Below, one piece after another: positions 61,437 through 64,000 of a stretch of 64,000 nt of DNA. The notes beneath the pieces are model-generated. The model worked only from the letters and a program-made list of their open reading frames with translations, had not been told where the DNA came from and ran no database searches. Position numbers and translations under genes: made by a program. The stretch covers positions 4,774,001 through 4,838,000 of the forward strand of contig JAEVHH010000003.1 of NCBI GenBank assembly GCA_017607445.1, read 5' to 3'. The DNA comes from Histoplasma ohiense (taxonomy: Eukaryota; Ascomycota; Eurotiomycetes; Onygenales; Ajellomycetaceae). Each line of letters starts with the position of its first letter. Positions within the stretch are counted from its first letter, which is position 1.

Positions 61437-62005
61437 TCAAATGAAGGCAGAACACTCTATTTCAACGTCCGTACCCAAGGGGAGTGCTTTCACAGCAACG
61501 CAGGTTCGCACCTGGACAGTTTCATCAGTAAAACCACAAAATAGTGGCCTCGAGACTCACAACAAGACGAGGACACTTACCGGCTTAGGCTCTTGGCTCA
61601 GGAACTGGCCATATATTTCATTCATGGCCGCAAAGTCGTCCATATTGGCAAGGAAGACGTTGACCTTGATAGCCTTCTCCAAGCTTGAGCCGGCTTTCTC
61701 CAATACAGCGCTCAGGTTGCGGAATATTTGGGCCTGCAAGATCACTGTTAGCGGGAACTAACCTCGCGCACGTCGCTGTTGCGAGTGGCCATGTTTTCTT
61801 TGCTTTTTCTTTCTGTTTAAATAGTAGAGAGCAACCAGCATACTGTTCGATCCTGAACTGTTCCCTCAACCAGTTTGCCAGTGGCCGGATCCATCCCCAC
61901 CTGGCCCGAGCAGTATACAATTCCGTTGTAAACGATCCCCTGGGACAACACCGGGATAGGCGCGGGGGCCTTGTCGGTCAGGACAACCTGCTTTGCGGAT
62001 GCCAT
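61437..62005 (-). CDS. RidA/YjgF/YER057c-family enamine/imine deaminase
   Basis: Three exons, 62005-61844, 61733-61581 and 61511-61437, giving 129 residues, the standard RidA size. All joins are in phase 0. Conserved parts: YCSGQVGMDPATGKLVEG, NLSAVLEKAGSSLEKAIKVNVFL, FAAMNEIYGQF and, in the last exon, VRTCVAVKALPLGTDVEIEC. Arg107, Cys109 and Glu124 match the active-site Arg, Cys and Glu of the RidA subfamily. RidA trimers hydrolyse 2-aminoacrylate and related reactive enamines made by PLP enzymes to 2-oxo acids and ammonia. No mitochondrial presequence is seen. It is divergent from the D-serine dehydratase gene, whose product would be its substrate. Confidence 0.93.
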
Positions 62006-62539
62006 ATTTGCTTGAACGAACCACGGGAGAATGAATGATCGGCTTATGAATTGCAAACGGCTATCCAGAGCAATGGCGGGTGAAAAACAGTCCCTTTCTT
62101 AAGAACTTGAAGCATCCGCTCAAGAGTCGATGTGATGTGGAAAATTGTTTGGGCGAAGTGGGATATCTGGCCTCCATCCCACGCAGGGGAGAGAGCGTGG
62201 GGGTTTGCCTGCGAGTCCCTGTCACATACAATCTTAGCGAGACGGCGATATGACGATAGGATATGCATGCGACGTTGATTTGGTTTGGAGCAGAAATGTG
62301 GGAGCTTCCTTGGTCCTTGATCGTTCCCAGAAGGAGGAAGCTCTGATTGCAAAACTCCCGGTGCGGGGCATTTGTTGGACGTGCTGGACCTGGGCTTCAG
62401 TCGAAATCCCTCTGAAAAACATCTGAAAAACATAACTGCCAGGACCAGGTCCCACCAGCCTCCCAGTAGAATACCGGTTCACCCCTCTTGTAGGCTATAC
62501 ATAACACACAAAACAAGACATCGACAATAACTCCTCACA
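62006..62539. promoter_or_regulatory. divergent promoter between ridA and D-serine dehydratase
   Basis: 534 bp separate the two divergent start codons and hold no gene. A shared bidirectional promoter is inferred from layout and function. I could not single out a regulator site. Confidence 0.5.
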
Positions 62540-64000
62540 ATGTCCGGTGTGACCAATTACCCCAATGCTTCGCGCGAGGGCCTCAAGGCCCAGTATGTTG
62601 GGCGGATGCTTCGCGATGTTGACGGCCCAGCTGCGATTATAGACGTGGCTGTTGCACGCAAGAATTGCCAACTGATGCTCGATGCAGCAGATGCCTTGGG
62701 GGTCTTTTTCCGCTCTCATGTTAAGACTCACAAGGTACCGGGAGTTCTGATCATTCTTCTATTCACTTAGTACTTTCTTTCTACGTCCCATGTTGGACTT
62801 TGGCTTTTACGCAGGATTACATTACATATTACATTTGTGAATGTGGGTAGCTAATATTTACTCCTAGACAACAGAGCTCACGAAGTTCCAAGTAGGGGAG
62901 CAGAGCAATCCGGTTCGATTGGTAGTTTCGACTCTCGCAGAGGCTGAGCAGCTACAGCCGTACCTCGAAGAATGCAAAGCCAATGGGAGGTCTATAGACG
63001 TAAGACACTGTTCCATGATTTTATATAGAATTTCAACAATCAAGTATTAATGTCTGCCTAATAGCTCATTTATGGCTTGCCTGTGCAACCGTCGAGCTTC
63101 AAACGGCTTACGGCGCTGGGTAAATCGCTAGGAACTGCGAGTATATCCGTGCTTGTGGATAATCCAGATATTATCCCCTTCCTTTCTCGATACCGAGAGA
63201 CCACATCGGACACCCTTGGTGTCTTTATCAAGCTTGATACTGGCAATAATAGAGCCGGTATTCTGCCGGAGTCCCAGCAATTTAAAGACCTCGTTGCAGC
63301 AGTCCATGCAGCCGAGCATGATGACTCTATCGGAATATCACTACGCGGGTTTTACAGCCATTTAGGCCACAGTTATAGTTCGGATAGCACGAATGAAGCC
63401 ATGGATTATCTGGCGCAGGAGGTCGAACGATGTGGGATCGCTGCCGCCTATGCCTCGACAGTGGGCAAATATTCAGAGCGCCGCTTTCTAATCTCTGTTG
63501 GCGCGACCCCAACCACCACAGCGGCTCAGAATCTCACCTCCCCTGATACAGTTGACCCTACGATTAAACGGGTCAAGGAGTTATTTGATCGCTCGAAGGA
63601 ATCCTACGACATCGAACTACATGCCGGCGCCTATGTAACGCTGGATATGCAACAGCTAGCAGCACACGCTCGGCCAACCTCGTCACATCTCTCTTTCAAC
63701 GACATAGCCTTGACCGTCCTGGCAGAGGTCGGAAGTCTATACCCCCACAGAGAAAAGCCGGAAGCACTTGCCGCATGCGGGAGCCTATGTCTCGGTCGAG
63801 AAGCGTGTCGAAATTATCCTGGCTGGGGAGTCGTCACGCCCTGGCTGGAAGGTGGTGAGGGAATAAGGACGGCGGAAACCGGATGGTATGATCCCGAAGG
63901 AGATCGAAAGGGGTGGATTATGGATCGGATTAGCCAGGAACATGGGATTCTTGCGTGGCATGGCTCACGAGATAAGGTTCGGCCGCTGAAAATCGGAGAG
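62540..64000 (+). CDS. DSD1: D-serine dehydratase (DSD1-like, fold-type III PLP enzyme), 3' end cut by window
   Basis: Exons 62540-62734, 62868-62999 and 63065 to the window edge give 421 residues so far; all joins are in phase 0. The HVKTHK motif at 60-65 carries the PLP lysine region of this family and is followed by TTELTKFQVGE. Further landmarks are FIKLDTGNNRAGI, RGFYSHLGHSY, SVGATPT, ELHAGAYVTLDMQQ and NDIALTVLAEVGS. The enzyme, PLP- and zinc-dependent in eukaryotes, turns D-serine into pyruvate and ammonia through 2-aminoacrylate; relatives act on D-threo-3-hydroxyaspartate, so substrate is not settled. The C-terminal zinc-binding His/Cys lie beyond the edge. It is divergent from the RidA gene. 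Confidence 0.92.

Overview
The window is nuclear DNA from a filamentous ascomycete. Its genes carry short GT-AG introns (about 50-140 nt), and they include a velvet regulator (VeA), a Zn2Cys6 transcription factor, fungal MFS families, an ERG4-type sterol reductase and GPI-type Cys-rich wall proteins. The gene families and their style suggest Eurotiomycetes, plausibly Onygenales. That placement is an inference from gene content, not a measurement. I reconstructed 15 protein genes, one of them cut by the right edge, and one clear pseudogene. Spacing is loose, with long A/T homopolymer tracts and simple repeats between genes.

Layout. 1-4.6 kb: no supportable gene. 4.65-8.0 kb (-): PHD-finger chromatin protein. 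9.9-11.6 kb (-): CCR4-NOT subunit CAF40/Rcd1 with a long polyQ tract. 12.5-16.0 kb (-): two Cys-rich secretory surface proteins in tandem, one with a transmembrane helix and one with a GPI-like tail. 18.8-20.6 kb (+): DHA2-type MFS transporter, convergent with a trypsin/V8-like secreted serine protease (20.95-22.0 kb, -). 23.9-24.5 kb (+): relic of an AA9 lytic polysaccharide monooxygenase, broken by frameshifts and stops. 25.4-27.5 kb (+): translation factor eIF2D/Tma64. 28.1-30.6 kb (+): Zn2Cys6 transcription factor, convergent with an ERG4-type sterol C-24(28) reductase (31.0-32.75 kb, -). 32.8-43.4 kb: a gene desert of more than 10 kb, ending in the velvet gene veA (43.4-45.2 kb, +), whose C-terminal part sits in a shifted frame. 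48.3-51.1 kb (+): large disordered protein with a short coiled coil. 52.2-53.9 kb (-): DAL5/TNA1-type anion:cation symporter. 55.9-57.0 kb (-): HSL-family alpha/beta hydrolase.

The right end (59.1-64.0 kb) looks like a small catabolic block. It holds a DapA/HOGA1-like pyruvate-type aldolase (-), then a RidA enamine/imine deaminase (-) divergent from a D-serine dehydratase (+). A PLP enzyme of that type releases 2-aminoacrylate, which RidA hydrolyses to pyruvate, so the divergent pair makes biochemical sense. The aldolase next door also belongs to a pyruvate-forming or pyruvate-using family. This is the best candidate for a coherent local system in the window. The other points most worth checking are the AA9 pseudogene, the veA frame shift, and the very small exons in the ERG4 and eIF2D genes.
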